Below are positions 24,040-38,757 of a stretch of DNA of 64,000 nucleotides, piece by piece. Both the position numbers and the translations under genes were made by a program. This stretch comes from Cepaea nemoralis. Taxonomy: Eukaryota > Mollusca > Gastropoda > Stylommatophora > Helicidae. The notes below the pieces were generated by a model that made no database searches, was not told where the DNA came from, and was given only the letters and a program-made list of their open reading frames with translations. Position 1 is the stretch's first letter. Every line of letters starts with the position of its first letter. Location of the stretch: positions 186,001-250,000 of the forward strand of contig JACEFZ010011685.1 of NCBI GenBank assembly GCA_014155875.1, written 5' to 3'.

Positions 24040-26455
24040 TCATAATAGGGGACTTCAATGCAAAAGTAGGAAATCAAGTTTATAGATCCACAGTAGGAAA
24101 CTATGGTTTAGGAGAGAGAAATGAAAGAGGATACAGACTCATAGAGTGGGGAAAAGAACAGGAAATGATTGTAGGAAACACCTGGTTCAAGCAACACCCT
24201 AGAAGATTATGGACATGGAGGAGTCCTGATAGCAGGATTAGAAACCAGATTGACTACATTCTGATTAGCAGAAGATGAAGAAACGCGCTAACAATAGCAA
24301 AAATAGTTCCCAGTGCTGATTGTTGTAGTGACCACAGATTACTTACTGGAACATTGAGAATAAAGTTGAAGAAAGTCAAGTATATAAAAGGAAACACTAA
24401 ATATGATTTGTGTACATTGAGTAATGACAAGGAAATACAAAACAAATTCAACATAGAAGTACAGAACAGATTTGATATATTGTCTGATCTAGAGATATGA
24501 TTCCAGGATGTGGATGATCTATGGGAAATGTTGAAGAATTCAATCAATGTGGCTGCAGAAACAACTATTGCAAAATTAAAGAAGGTGGGTCCGATGAAAT
24601 GGATGAGTGAAGAAATTTTACACCTAATGGAAACAAGAAGATTCAACAAAAAAATTCTGCCAAATATGAAGAAATTCTCAGACAAGTCAGAATATTATGT
24701 AAGGAGGCAAAAGAAGCATAGTTTGAGGAAAAGTGTTTAGAAATTGAAAAACAACACAACAGTCAAAATACCAAATTAGTGCACAAAAGAATTCAGGAAC
24801 TTACTAATAAAAGAACAAATACATCAACAGGCTGTCTAAAAACTAAAGATAGCAAAATCATAATAGAAAAAGATCAGATTATACATGTATGGACAGATTA
24901 TGTGAAACACCTTTATGATGATAACAGAGAGGAACAGTATGTTATTAGATTTAATAATGAAGGACCGCTAATTTTGGAGATGGAGGTTCGAAAAATATTC
25001 TTAAGCATATGAAAGCTGGCAAGGCCCCCGTGCAGATAACATCACAACAGAAATGATTAAAGCTGTAGAAGAATATTGACTAGATCAAGTCACCAGACTG
25101 CTGAACACATTATATGATTCTGGAGATATACCTTCTTAATTATGTAACTCTGTATTTATTGCAATCCCAAAGAAATCAGGAACCTTGGAATGTGATCATC
25201 ATAGAACAATTAGTATAATGGGTCACATCACACAGATTTTGCTACGAATTATCATGCAAAGAGTGAGGAAGAAAATATAACCTGAAATAGGGGAAGAACA
25301 ATGTGGGTTTGTAGAAGGAAAGGGTACAGTAAATGCTGTGTATATGCTGCGAACAGTTATTGAACGTGCTATAGAAGTAAACAAGGATATACATCTTTGC
25401 TTTATTGACTATACAAAGGCTTTTGATAGCATTAGACATGTCAGCATGGTGGATATGCTTGCAGATCTACAAGTTGATGGGAAAGACATTAGACTCATAA
25501 AAAACATATATTGGAAACAACAAGCTGCAATAAGGATTGATAATGAAGTGGGACAGTATCAGCCAATTAAGAGAGGTGTTAGGCAGGGATGTATAATGTC
25601 TCCAGATCATTTTTCCCTATACATTGAACATATTTTCAGAAATGTAGAAGATATACATGGAATCAGCTTTGGAGGACGAAACATCAATAACATTAGATAT
25701 TCAGATGATACAGTGTTGATTGCAGACAATATGCAGGATCTGCAACAATTAGTAGTACACAATGAGCAACTGGGGTTAGAATTAAATTGTAAAAAGACAC
25801 AGGTTATGGTCGTCACTAGGAAGAACGAAGTACCACAATGTAATATACAAGTAAATGGGAATATTCTTCAACAAGTGAATCGGTACAATTATCTCGGAAC
25901 AGTCATAAAATCTGATGGGAGATGCATTAAAGAGATTAGAACAAGAATCGCCATGGCGAAAGTAGCCTTTAGCAAGATGAAAAACATTCTGACCAATAAA
26001 AAGATGTCAACTGAAACGAGAAAAAGAGTGTTGAGGTTATACATAGAGCCTGTTCTTTTGTATGGATGTGAAACATGGACAATGAGCGGTCAAGCTGAAA
26101 GACATCTGATAGCTGCAGAAATGTGGTTTCTGAGGAAAATGCAAAGAATACCATGGACAGACAGAAAACCCAATGACCAAGTACTACAGGAGACAAATGA
26201 ACATCGTAAACTGATTAGAGAAATTAGACGTAGACAGTCAAAATTCTCTTAACATGTTATAAGAAGAAATGGATTGGAGAACTTAGTGACAGCTGGCAAG
26301 ATCGAAGGGAACAGACCAAGAGGAAGACCGAGAGGAAAATACCTGGATGGCTTGACCACATGGCATGGACGAGACAGGAACACTGAGCTGATACACGACT
26401 CTGGTGATCGAGTGAAATGGCGCCCACGCTTTCCGTCATGGCACATTATTGATTG
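24040..26455 (+). mobile_element. RTE-type LINE, copy D, inside LINE-beta
   Basis: It is flanked by perfect 10-bp duplications ACTAGGGACA (24030-24039 and 26456-26465). It contains the end of an AP endonuclease (IIIGDFNAKVGNQ, then a TWRSPDSRIRNQIDYIL block), a linker, and RT (CFIDYTKAFDSIRH, IKRGVRQGCIMSPD, catalytic NIRYSDDTVLIA). A C-terminal region with ETWTMSGQAE and GNRPRGRPRGKY follows. The YADD motif is changed to YSDD. A stop after the endonuclease (near 24276), frame changes around 24740, 25010 and 25260, and a stop near 26250 make it inactive. The copy is 5'-truncated and ends with a GATTGATTG-type tail. Confidence 0.9.
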
Positions 26456-26715
26456 ACTAGGGACACGGCCGGAGTTCCAAAAGGAAAGTACTGCCATAAC
26501 TATGATGCAGAAATCCAGGAAATCAAGATAGCATCATAAATATTACTAAATAGCAGCCATAGTACATAACCTGTGGTTCTATCGACATATGCTAAATCAG
26601 TATTTGTCAGTAATAGTACACCACTTTCTGACCTTGGCAGCCAGGTAAGGTCACCATACAATGGATACCATCTCACTGTGGAGTACTAGGAAACAAAAGA
26701 GCTGATCGGCTAGGC
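26456..26715 (+). pseudogene. LINE-beta RNase H, middle piece
   Basis: The RNase H reading resumes after copy D: AGVPKGKYCHNYDAEIQEI (with the catalytic E), a STYAKSVF block where the usual Asp is Tyr, and WIPSHCGVLGNKRADRLG at the end. It is cut by a hAT transposon at 26716, with the 8-bp duplication GGCTAGGC at 26708-26715. Confidence 0.78.
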
Positions 26716-29700
26716 CAGCGGTCACCAGACCGGATAACTGACAAAATGACGAGTGCGGGCCGGATACTCATTCTGTACAATGCTTACGCTGAACTCCGTG
26801 GCAAGGGTCTTACGGACGCGGTTCGTAATCCCGTATACCTGCGTTCGAAATACAGCTGCGCGCGATTTGGCAACAGACCGCCTTGCGCTGGTTTTTTACG
26901 CAATGTTGTGGGTGCCGGTTGTTCAGAAAGCAATGGCAAACTACTGAACGTAAACTTGCCAAAACATCAACAACAGCAAAACATGCTGGTGTTGACTGCA
27001 AACGTCATGTAAAGGATATGCAACTAACTTTAACAATACTTGTAAGCCAGAACGAAAGCTCTAGTAAAAAAAGACCAAAAACAAAAAAACAAACAAACAA
27101 ACAAACAAACAAACTAAATTAATCATGGGTGAGTGGCGTGCAAAGCACAAAAAAAAAAAAAAACACTCAAAGACAATCAACATATTTACTTACTTTAAAA
27201 AGTTTATAAAAGAAGTCGACGTAAGCAAAAAGTTAGTTACTTCAGACCTAGTGTGGACATATCCGAATCTCACAAACTAAGCAGCAAAAAAGTTTAGTGA
27301 GATTTGTGAAACAGAAATTTGGCTTTCAAGATAACATCAATGTTTGGTTTGGAATTTCATCCAATCAATAGAATTGCTTTCAAATGTTCACGATGTGTTG
27401 ACTTCACATACTTGATTTTTGAAAATGTTTGCTCACAGACATAAGTTGTCCCAAACAATGATGCCATACTAGCGGCAAATTTCTTCAGTTTCGGAAACTC
27501 AACATTAGGTAAGCAGCGATAATATTCAACAAGTTTTCCTTCTCTGTGCTTCTCTTTCAACAAGTCATTTGCTTGCAAATCAATTAGCTCCAACTGTAGT
27601 TCAAATGGCTCAAAAAAGGTTAAAGTTGAATGGATTCTGCAATAGAAGAATGTCACTCTCAGTTCTGTCAAGATCTGAAAATCTCTCGAAAATTGCTTTT
27701 TCAAGTCACGGATAATATTTTTCGGAAAATCGAGGTTGACATCTTCGAAGGTTGTAGCGCATAACTCTTTGAAACTGAAAATGAGAAAAATATTTTTCCT
27801 TCCATTTGTGCTTCAAACAATGACAACTTTCTCCGAAATCCTTTGATGATTCTGTAGAGATCATAGACTAGATTATCCTTTCCCTTAAGTTTTAAATTCA
27901 GTTCATTCATGTGGGATGTGATATCGACCAAATATGACAACATTGACAGCCAGGTAGGATCTGACAGCTGTGGATCAGCTCTTTTTCAGTGAGGAAAACA
28001 TCTATTTCGTTTCGGAGCTTGTAAAAACGAAACATGACTTTACCTCAACTGAGCCACCTCACTGATGTGTGATAAGGCAAGTCACAGAATTCAGAATCAA
28101 TTTCTTGAAGAAAAGACTGGAACTGACGGTGATTGAGTGCATGTCCCAGAATGAAGTTCACAGCAGAAAAGACTGGTTTCAGTACACAAGAAATATCTAA
28201 GTCTTCCCCAACGAGTGCTTGCTGATGTATGATGCAGTGTATGAAAAGAGCGCCCGGAATTTGCAAATCTTCCAACTGAGTTCTGATCTGCCCTATCAGT
28301 CCTTTTCTCACTAAAGTCACGTTTTCTCCTCCATCAACTGTAACAACTCGAAGCTGATTCAACTGACGGTTATAGTCGTGCAAAACCTTTTGCACTTCCA
28401 TAAAAGTGTCTTTTCGAGTTGTTGTTCCATGCATGCTGCAAACGGAAGCCAACTCTTCTGTTGTCTGAAAGTCCAAATTGACACCAAGAATGAACACGAG
28501 AAGTTCTAATGTACTCGAGAAATCAGTAGACTCATCTAGCGCCATAGAATAACACAAAAAGTTCCTAGTTTCCGCGCGTATCTGTAGCACAATGTTCTCT
28601 CCAAGTTCTTCTGTTCTTCGCACGGTTGAACTTGCCGAAAGACTGACAGTTTCAAACAAATCGGCTTGCTTAGGACACAAATCATTTGCTGCTTCCATCA
28701 TACACTCTTTGATGAAGTTGCCATCAGTAAACGGTTTTCCTAGTTCTGCCATCTAATGCACTTTTTTGTAACTGGTACGAATGGCAGATTAATTTTTAGC
28801 AAACTTTCTCGTGAAGAGATCTCTTTGTGTTTCTAAACCACGTTTCATGGATTCATATTTTTCAGAGCGTAACTTTCAAAAGAACTTTGAATATGTTGAT
28901 AGATGTTTAGTTTCGTAGTGACGCCGAAGATTGTACTCTTTCACAACGGCAACACTTTCGCTGAGTATTACGCAACTGGTTTTCTGGTCCTTTGTTTCCC
29001 CAAATAAATACTTTACTCCCCATTCTTAATTGAAACCGCGACACTCGGCGTCCACTTTTCGTTTCTTTGTAGCCATAATGAAGGGTGAAGTACACGGGAT
29101 CTGAAAATGAAAAAGACATTGAATTAGAAACATAATTAAAACACAGAAAAAGCAGAGAACTAGGGGTCTCTGGTGAAGCTACGGCTCACCAAAGGTGCAT
29201 ATAAAGTTTATAGGTATCTTTGGTAATAGAATATATATGATAATAAGTTTTGCAAAATATATAAATAGGGCCGGCCTAAATAGATCAGAGATTTTCAACA
29301 GGGATTCCCCGAATGGCAGTCAGGGTTTCCACCGAAACAGACCGAAATCACCTAAATGTAAGATTTCTGCCCATCTCGTTTATTACATAAAGTAGGACAG
29401 GCACTTGGATCATCGCACAAGGTTCCTTTAGCAACGTAAACATTTGCGTAAGGATCTGCTCCAGTAGAAAAGTTAAAAAAAAAAAAATATGGCCTAGAGA
29501 CCAGCTCGATTAACACCTTGACCAGGGAATTCTTCTGAGCTGGGAAGAATATTTTCGTAATAACATGAAACTTCCTTGGCATTGTTATGCTTTGTTTGCT
29601 ACTTTATTGCATCTATTCACACTTGTAGTTCACTTATCTATCACTGTAAAACAAAGAAATCCTTGTTACATACCTATAAAATGGATGACTGGCCAAAAAG

Positions 29701-30133
29701 AAGTAAATATTCTGGAGCATCGGACCTGTGTTGACAGCCGGCTTCATCTGGGGGAGGAGAGGTACGCGCGCGCGCGTGTGTGTGTATGTGTGTGTGTGTG
29801 TGTGTGTGTGTTGCCAAGGAAACCATGGCAATTTCAGAGCGTAGGCGGCGCTACCACGAGCCGGGGAAGGACTAGGGATGGCGCGAAATAAGCAAACATT
29901 ACAATAAACAAGAAAATCTAGATACAATAATTTGTAACTGAAAATAGTAAATTTAAGACACATGGCCGCCAGGAGGTCGCCGCACGTGTGAATATCTCCT
30001 ATTATTCTAAACATAATATTTATGTTTAAATTGTACAACGTTATATCAAGCAAGTTCGAGTACGGTCGGCGGGCCGGATAAAATGACGTCGCGGGCCGGA
30101 TTCGGTCCGGGGGCCGTAGTTTGCTGACCCCTG
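26716..30133 (-). mobile_element. hAT DNA transposon with terminal repeats and 8-bp target duplication
   Basis: The left end CAGCGGTCACCAGACCGG and the right end (reversed) CAGGGGTCAGCAAACTACGG are imperfect inverted repeats typical of the hAT/Charlie group. Target duplications are GGCTAGGC (26708-26715) and GGCTAGTC (30134-30141), 8 bp as hAT transposase makes, with one difference. The element is 3418 bp and carries one decayed transposase on the minus strand. It sits inside the RNase H of LINE-beta. A (GT)n run at 29764-29811 and a (AAAC)n run at 27088-27113 are internal. A SINE-like word (GAAAGCAATGGCAAACTACT) near 26928 suggests a further insertion inside it. Confidence 0.9.
27357..29100 (-). 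pseudogene. hAT transposase, GTF2IRD2/ZBED-like (disrupted)
   Basis: The main piece (28752-28045) holds MALDESTDFSSTLELLVFI with the first catalytic Asp region, a VVTVDGGENV block and FIHCIIHQQAL, all typical of this hAT branch. It ends at LPYHTSVRWLS. The C-terminal pieces (27943-27357) hold a LVDITSHMNELNLKLKG block and the dimerisation block FGTTYVCEQTFSKIKYVKS. An upstream stretch (28753-29100) in broken frames contains YNLRRHYETKH, the end of a BED-like zinc finger. Frame changes near 28040 and 27700 and stops in the N-terminal region make it a pseudogene. Domesticated proteins of this branch exist in vertebrates, but nothing here suggests domestication. Confidence 0.85.
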
Positions 30134-30680
30134 GGCTAGTCGGAAGGAGCAATAGAATAACAAACTGATGTGCCTCTCACATACCACCAAACGAAAAGAA
30201 TGATCAAATTAGTCATAAGGCCACAAACACCAGCTCAAGGCGATTACCACCTTATGGACGGACCAGAACAAACCTTTATTCTGCGCCTCGGAACAGAACA
30301 CAAACAATTATGCAGTCATATGAATACAAAATTAAAATTGGCGAATCAGCCAAATGCACATGTGGATTGGTGCCTCAGATAACAGATCACATACTCCCAA
30401 GACTGCCCAAAATACACCATATCTAGGCAAACCTTCTGTTCTACGGAAACAGGACTGGAAGACAAAAACTCCATGGAACACTGGGCGAACTAAAAAAGGA
30501 CAGTTAAATTCATACAGGAGACAGTATTGTAATTATAGACAAATCTCAAGCGAAAGAAAGAAACAGAAGAAGAACTCACATAGAGAACTTGTCATTTGCA
30601 GTAGAAGAAGACAGTGTACATTCTGCGGACATGTCATGAAAAGACGAAAGATGAGGTATGTCGTGATGAAGAAAACGTTG
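30134..30680 (+). pseudogene. LINE-beta C-terminus and 3' end
   Basis: After the hAT element the reading continues through a Cys/His block CTCGLVPQITDHIL (about 30357-30400) and then a LHGTLGELKK-like region. It ends in a purine-rich tail with GAAGAAG-type repeats near 30560. The same 3' end is repeated at 31130 onwards by tandem duplication and, as a separate short insertion, at 34555-34669. Confidence 0.72.
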
Positions 30681-30933
30681 TAGACCAAGAGAGAATGTGC
30701 GAGAGCATTGGTTCTCAACCATTTGGGAACTCCCGCCAAGGGGGGAATTTTATGGTTTCCCGGAGGTGGCGGGGGGGGGGGGGGGGGGGGGGGGAATTAA
30801 GACCACAGATTGGCAGATTCAGAATGGCTTCAGGCACAATATCCAGGTTTTCTATTTAGCGTTTTGTTTGATGAAGCACAATTTTCTGGCATTCTGGTAT
30901 CATGTATTCCGTGACAATTTCTTGACGTTTTAC

Positions 30934-31003
<70 letters not shown>

Positions 31004-31131
31004 ATCTACCTACCTACCTACCTACCTACTTCCCTCTCTCCCTGCCTCCTTCCCTACCTACCTACCTACCTACCTACCTACCTACTTACATGTCTGTCTG
31101 TCTGTCTGTCTGTCTGCCTGCCTGCCTGCAA
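30309..31131. repeat. 823-bp tandem duplication, unit 1
   Basis: The unit starts near the TGCAGTCATATGAATAC word at 30311 and recurs at 31134. It contains the LINE-beta 3' end, a degenerate hAT-like end (ATTGGTTCTCAACC near 30709), a long G run (about 30770-30795), and (CTGT)n, (CTAC)n and (CTGC)n arrays at 30932-31128. Units differ mainly in simple-repeat length and by a few substitutions. Confidence 0.9.
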
Positions 31132-31743
31132 TATGCAGTCATATGAATACAAAATTAAAAATTGGCGAATCAGCCAAATGCACATGTGGATTGGTGCCTC
31201 AGATAACAGATCACATACTCCCAAGACTGCCCAAAATACACCATATCTAGGCAAACCTTCTGTTCTACGGAAACAGGACTGGAAGACAAACTCCATGGAA
31301 CACTGGGCGAACTAAAAAAGGACAGTTAAATTCATACAGGAGACAGTATTGTAATTATAGACAAATCTCAAGCGAAAGAAAGAAACAGAAGAAGAACTCA
31401 CATAGAGAACTTGTCATTTGCAGTAGAAGAAGACAGTGTACATTCTGCGGACATGTCATGAAAAGACGAAAGATGAGGTATGTCGTGATGAAGAAAACGT
31501 TGTAGACCAAGAGAGAATGTGCGAGAGCATTGGTTCTCAACCATTTGGGAACTCCCGCCAAGGGGGGAATTTTATGGTTTCCCGGAGGTGGCGGGGGGGG
31601 GGGGAATTAAGACCACAGATTGGCAGATTCAGAATGGCTTCAGGCACAATATCCAGGTTTTCTATTTAGCGTTTTGTTTGATGAAGCACCATTTTCTGGC
31701 ATTCTGGTATCATGTATTCCGTGACAATTTCTTGACGTTTTAC

Positions 31744-31813
<70 letters not shown>

Positions 31814-31955
31814 ATCTACCTACCTACCTACCTACCTACTTCCCTCTCTCCCTGCCTCCTTCCCTACCTACCTACCTACCTACCTACCTACTTACATGTC
31901 TGTCTGTCTGTCTGTCTGTCTGTCTGCCTGCCTGCCTGCCTGTCTGTCTGTCTGT
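31132..31955. repeat. 823-bp tandem duplication, unit 2
   Basis: Nearly identical to 30309-31131. The G run here is only about 10 bases against more than 20 in unit 1. A three-base AAA difference lies near 31290, and AAGCACA versus AAGCACC lies near 31687. The arrays at its end pass into CCGT and then a long TA run. Confidence 0.9.
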
Positions 31956-31973
31956 CTGTCTGTCCGTCCGTCC

Positions 31974-32046
<73 letters not shown>
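31974..32046. repeat. (TA)n microsatellite
   Basis: A pure TA run following a (CTGT)n/(CCGT)n array; open frames of Tyr-Ile repeats across it are artefacts. Confidence 0.97.
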
Positions 32047-33989
<1,943 letters not shown>

Positions 33990-34544
33990 GGATGACACAT
34001 CAGGAACCGGATGTCGACTCAGAAAGTCAGCTCCCACATTCATCTTCACAGAAACGTATTAAACTTGGAACGAGTACGGTTGTAGAAGCATTGACCAGCA
34101 CATAAGTCTTGCATTTAAATTCTTGGATGTTGCCAGATGATCACACTGCACCGTGAAATGTCAGTACAGAAAAGCCTGAAATGCCTCCACAGCCCAATAC
34201 CAGTGCAAGGCATTCACGTTCAATCACGAAATAATTCATCTATGCTGCATTTAATTTCCTGCTTGCATAAGATAATCTCCTTTCCTCTGAAGCAAAGCTG
34301 CTCCCCCTCCAATGTTGCTCGTGTCGGTTTGCAACATAAACGTTTGGTAGAGAATCTGGTAGATGGAGAATTGGTTTGGCAGTTAAAGCCTGTTTAAGAT
34401 CTGTAAAAGCTTTCTCACAATCAGCTGATCAATTGACTTTCTCTGGATTCCCCTTTTTGGTAAGAGTGCTGACAGAGAGATGTATCGTTGTATCTTTGAT
34501 GTCCATGATGTATCGTTGATAGAATCCTCATAAGGATACAAATA
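33990..34544 (-). pseudogene. pol: RNase H of copy F (decayed)
   Basis: A CEKAFTDLKQALTAKPIL block near 34370-34430 starts the connection/RNase H region. A final NVGADFLSRHPVPD block lies near 34000-34050; it corresponds to NILADTLSRP of copy B with its catalytic Asp. The middle is in broken frames. Confidence 0.7.
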
Positions 34545-34554
34545 ATCTCACATC

Positions 34555-34669
34555 ACAGTGGAAGATAAACTCTATGGACCGCTGAATGAACTAAAAAAGA
34601 CTGTTGGATTCATACAAGAGATAACATTGCAGTTATAGGCATATTTCAGGCGAACGAAAGAAGAAGAAG
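34555..34669 (+). mobile_element. Very short LINE-beta 3' end insertion
   Basis: 115 bases match the LINE-beta 3' end (an EDKLYGPLNELKK-like reading, then a GAAGAAG tail). Perfect duplications ATCTCACATC lie at 34545-34554 and 34670-34679. It interrupts copy F between RT and RNase H. Confidence 0.85.
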
Positions 34670-34679
34670 ATCTCACATC

Positions 34680-35540
34680 CTTCCTGATTCTTGGGCGACG
34701 TGATCTCTGAAGTTTATCCACATTCCCCTTATGTCGCGATATTAATCCTTGAGATACCTTATGGCCTAGAAAATCCACGTGTTGGAATCCTATCTGACAC
34801 CTCTTGGGTCTTGCTGTCGAACCAGTTTCTTTAAGTAGCTTGCACAAGAGATGCAATGTCTTGACACGCTCCTCAATGTTTCGGTAGCGATCAGAATATA
34901 ATCCATGAAGAGGCTGACTGCAGGATGATGTAGTGGGTCAAGTAATTTTCTCATCATGCGTGTTAAAACACTAGGAGCATTACTCAATCTAAAAGGAAGA
35001 ACGTGGAACTCATAATGTCCTCCAGGAGTGCTGAAGGTCAACCATGGTCGAACTTACTATTTAACAGGAATCCGATAGTATCCCTTGTCGAGGACAATCC
35101 TAGTGTTTACTTAGCTTTCCTGAGGCGTATGAAGAGCTGATTCTAATCAGGTAGAGGTTCTGCCTAAAATTTAGTAATAGCACTGAACTGTCGATAATCG
35201 ATGCACAATCTGTGTTCTCCACTTAGTTTTCTCAACAACACTACACTAGCACTGTAAGGTGACTCAGATGGTGAGATGATTCCTGACGAGAGCATTTGCT
35301 GAATTTCTTCCTCCAAAGTCTTCTGCTTGGCATAAGCAACAGGGTACTCTGGACTCGCACAGGCACTGTGTCGTTCACTTCATGTCGAATTCTTCTACAT
35401 CAGTACGTACTGGCTTGTCTGTAAGAACATTTTCATACATAGCCATAAGTTCAAGAATCTGATTTTGCTGATCCTTTGTTAGGTTGGGATTAATCTCCAC
35501 ATCCTTGAAGGTTTCCTTGGCTTGCAGTGGGTACTCGACT
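34680..35540 (-). pseudogene. pol: Reverse transcriptase of copy F (decayed)
   Basis: Blocks in several frames: LEEEIQQMLSSGIISPSESPYS and a LCIDYRQ block near 35200-35330; TFSTPGGHYEFHVLPFRLSN near 34980-35040; FMDYILIATE near 34890-34915 (FMDY in place of YxDD); and HVDFLGHKVSQGLI near 34740-34790. The polymerase motif has lost an Asp, so this copy is dead. Confidence 0.78.
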
Positions 35541-35559
35541 CCCATTGATGTCTCATGAT

Positions 35560-37490
<1,931 letters not shown>

Positions 37491-37499
37491 TGAGACTAC

Positions 37500-37761
37500 T
37501 ACAGGTTGAATAGTAACTCAAAGAAATACGTATCTATAACCCAACATGACAGGGTAAATGTGGTCCTCCAAGACTGCCGTCTTGAATGTCCCAGTTACAT
37601 AACAAGATGCTATGATTACTTTAGCCACTGGAATAGACATCCTAATACAGCTTTTCAGGGGCCCTGTATTATAACAATCTCCATTGTCACCTGTTCCGTT
37701 TGTACAAGGGAAGACGATACAATACAATCGTACTGCAGACCAGTATCGTATATATACTAGG
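37500..37761 (-). pseudogene. pol: Protease of copy F (decayed)
   Basis: YDTGLQYDCIV near 37745 gives a DTG active-site triad. YVTGTFKTAVLEDHIYPVMLG near 37530-37610 aligns with FLSGTFTCAILD..ELILG of copy B, including the terminal LG. The two blocks are in different frames, so it is inactive. Confidence 0.55.
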
Positions 37762-37771
37762 TAATCAACCT

Positions 37772-38129
37772 CTTATTCTTCTCAAAATAAGTAATAGGTA
37801 ATCTTCGCAAATAAGACAAGAGACTAAGCAAGATACAGTATCCAATTTCATAAGAAGACGCCGTTGGAACTACATCGGTAATGTACTCAGAATGGACAAG
37901 TCAAGACTCCCCTACCAAGCCCTCATATGGTCACCAGTAGGGAAAAGAAAACGGGGAAGACCAAGAGAGACCCTGCGTAGAACCATCATTAGAGAAGGCT
38001 CATTCAATGGCCAAGTAAATATCCAAGATCTACAACAGGTAGCAGCGAACCGCCAAGCATGGAGAGACAGGACTTCTGCCCTATGCGCCGCCTTAGGCTT
38101 AAGAGGAAAGACTAACTAACTAACTAACT
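37772..38129 (+). pseudogene. LINE-gamma 3' end, left piece
   Basis: A 5'-truncated LINE C-terminus: RRRRWNYIGNVLRM, then GKRKRGRPRETLRR, then a WRDRTSALCAALGL block. Its Asn and TAA stop codons are the start of the (CTAA)n tail at 38111-38128. TAATCAACCT at 37762-37771 is its left target duplication; the right one is at 46448-46457. Copy B begins at its tail. Confidence 0.82.
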
Positions 38130-38729
38130 CAGTTAGGGAGTAGTGAAGACCACCCTGAATGAGTGGTCTACCTCAAGTAGATTAGAGGTAACTCAGTGCC
38201 CCTACATGAGGGCAGTGTAGGTGATAGGAAGGGGAACTATTAAATAGTTCTCTCATGAGACACGGAGGTGTCAACCAGAGAGTAAGCACTCTGGTCACGG
38301 CGCAATCACGCCTACGTGATAGACACGGAGAAGTGGAATACTACTCAAGAGGAGACGGCTACTCTAAGCGTGCTGAGTGATGCAGCACGCACAAGCCGAA
38401 GGGCACACAAGGTCCTTCCACGTGCTGTGTAGCCACGTGAGGAATATGATCAGACTGGGGACTGACTTCATAAGGAGCGCATCGCTTAGCGTCGATGCGT
38501 GTTTCTTTAGCCGAGTAGATAGAGTAGAAGTAGGGTTAGGAACCGACTAGTGATAGGCGAATATGTGTATTCTTGTGTGATGTATTAGCGACCGTTTTTT
38601 GTGCATTGATGCAGTGTAAAGAGCCAGTGGCAATAAAATGTGTAATCCATGCCTCTCGTACGACTTACAATCTTTTGTGTGGTGCGAGAGAAGTTTATCC
38701 CGTAATGCCTGAAGCATCGCTTGATGACA
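38130..38729 (+). repeat. 5' LTR of copy B (5'-clipped)
   Basis: Nearly identical to 45788-46398 but without the first 9-10 bases (TGTCAAAGA); instead it joins the CTAA tail of LINE-gamma at a short shared ACT. It ends TGATGACA. AATAAA lies at 38632-38637. At least ten short inverted repeats follow one another between 38148 and 38499. Confidence 0.9.
38148..38499 (+). promoter_or_regulatory. Array of ten stem-loops in the LTR
   Basis: Arms: GACCAC/GTGGTC (38148-38168), TACCTC/GAGGTA (38169-38190), TGCCC/GGGCA (38197-38214), GAACTAT/ATAGTTC (38234-38250), TCTCATGAGA (38251-38260), CCAGAG/CTCTGG (38275-38294), ATCACG/CGTGAT (38305-38320), GCGTGCTG/CAGCACGC (38368-38390), TTCC-ACGTG/CACGT-(GA)-GGAA (38416-38444), CGCATCG/CGATGCG (38478-38499). 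Most arms are kept in all three LTRs of the window. In the ninth stem, A420-T438 here is G-C in the other two LTRs. The role is unknown; RNA structure or binding sites are possible. Confidence 0.7.
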
Positions 38730-38743
38730 GGCAAGGATAAAAG

Positions 38744-38757
38744 TGGTGTCAGAAGTG
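38744..38757 (+). other. Primer binding site, tRNA-Leu type (copy B)
   Basis: TGGTGTCAGAAGTG, complementary to the tRNA-Leu 3' end with CCA; 14 bases separate it from the LTR end, as in copy A. Confidence 0.82.
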
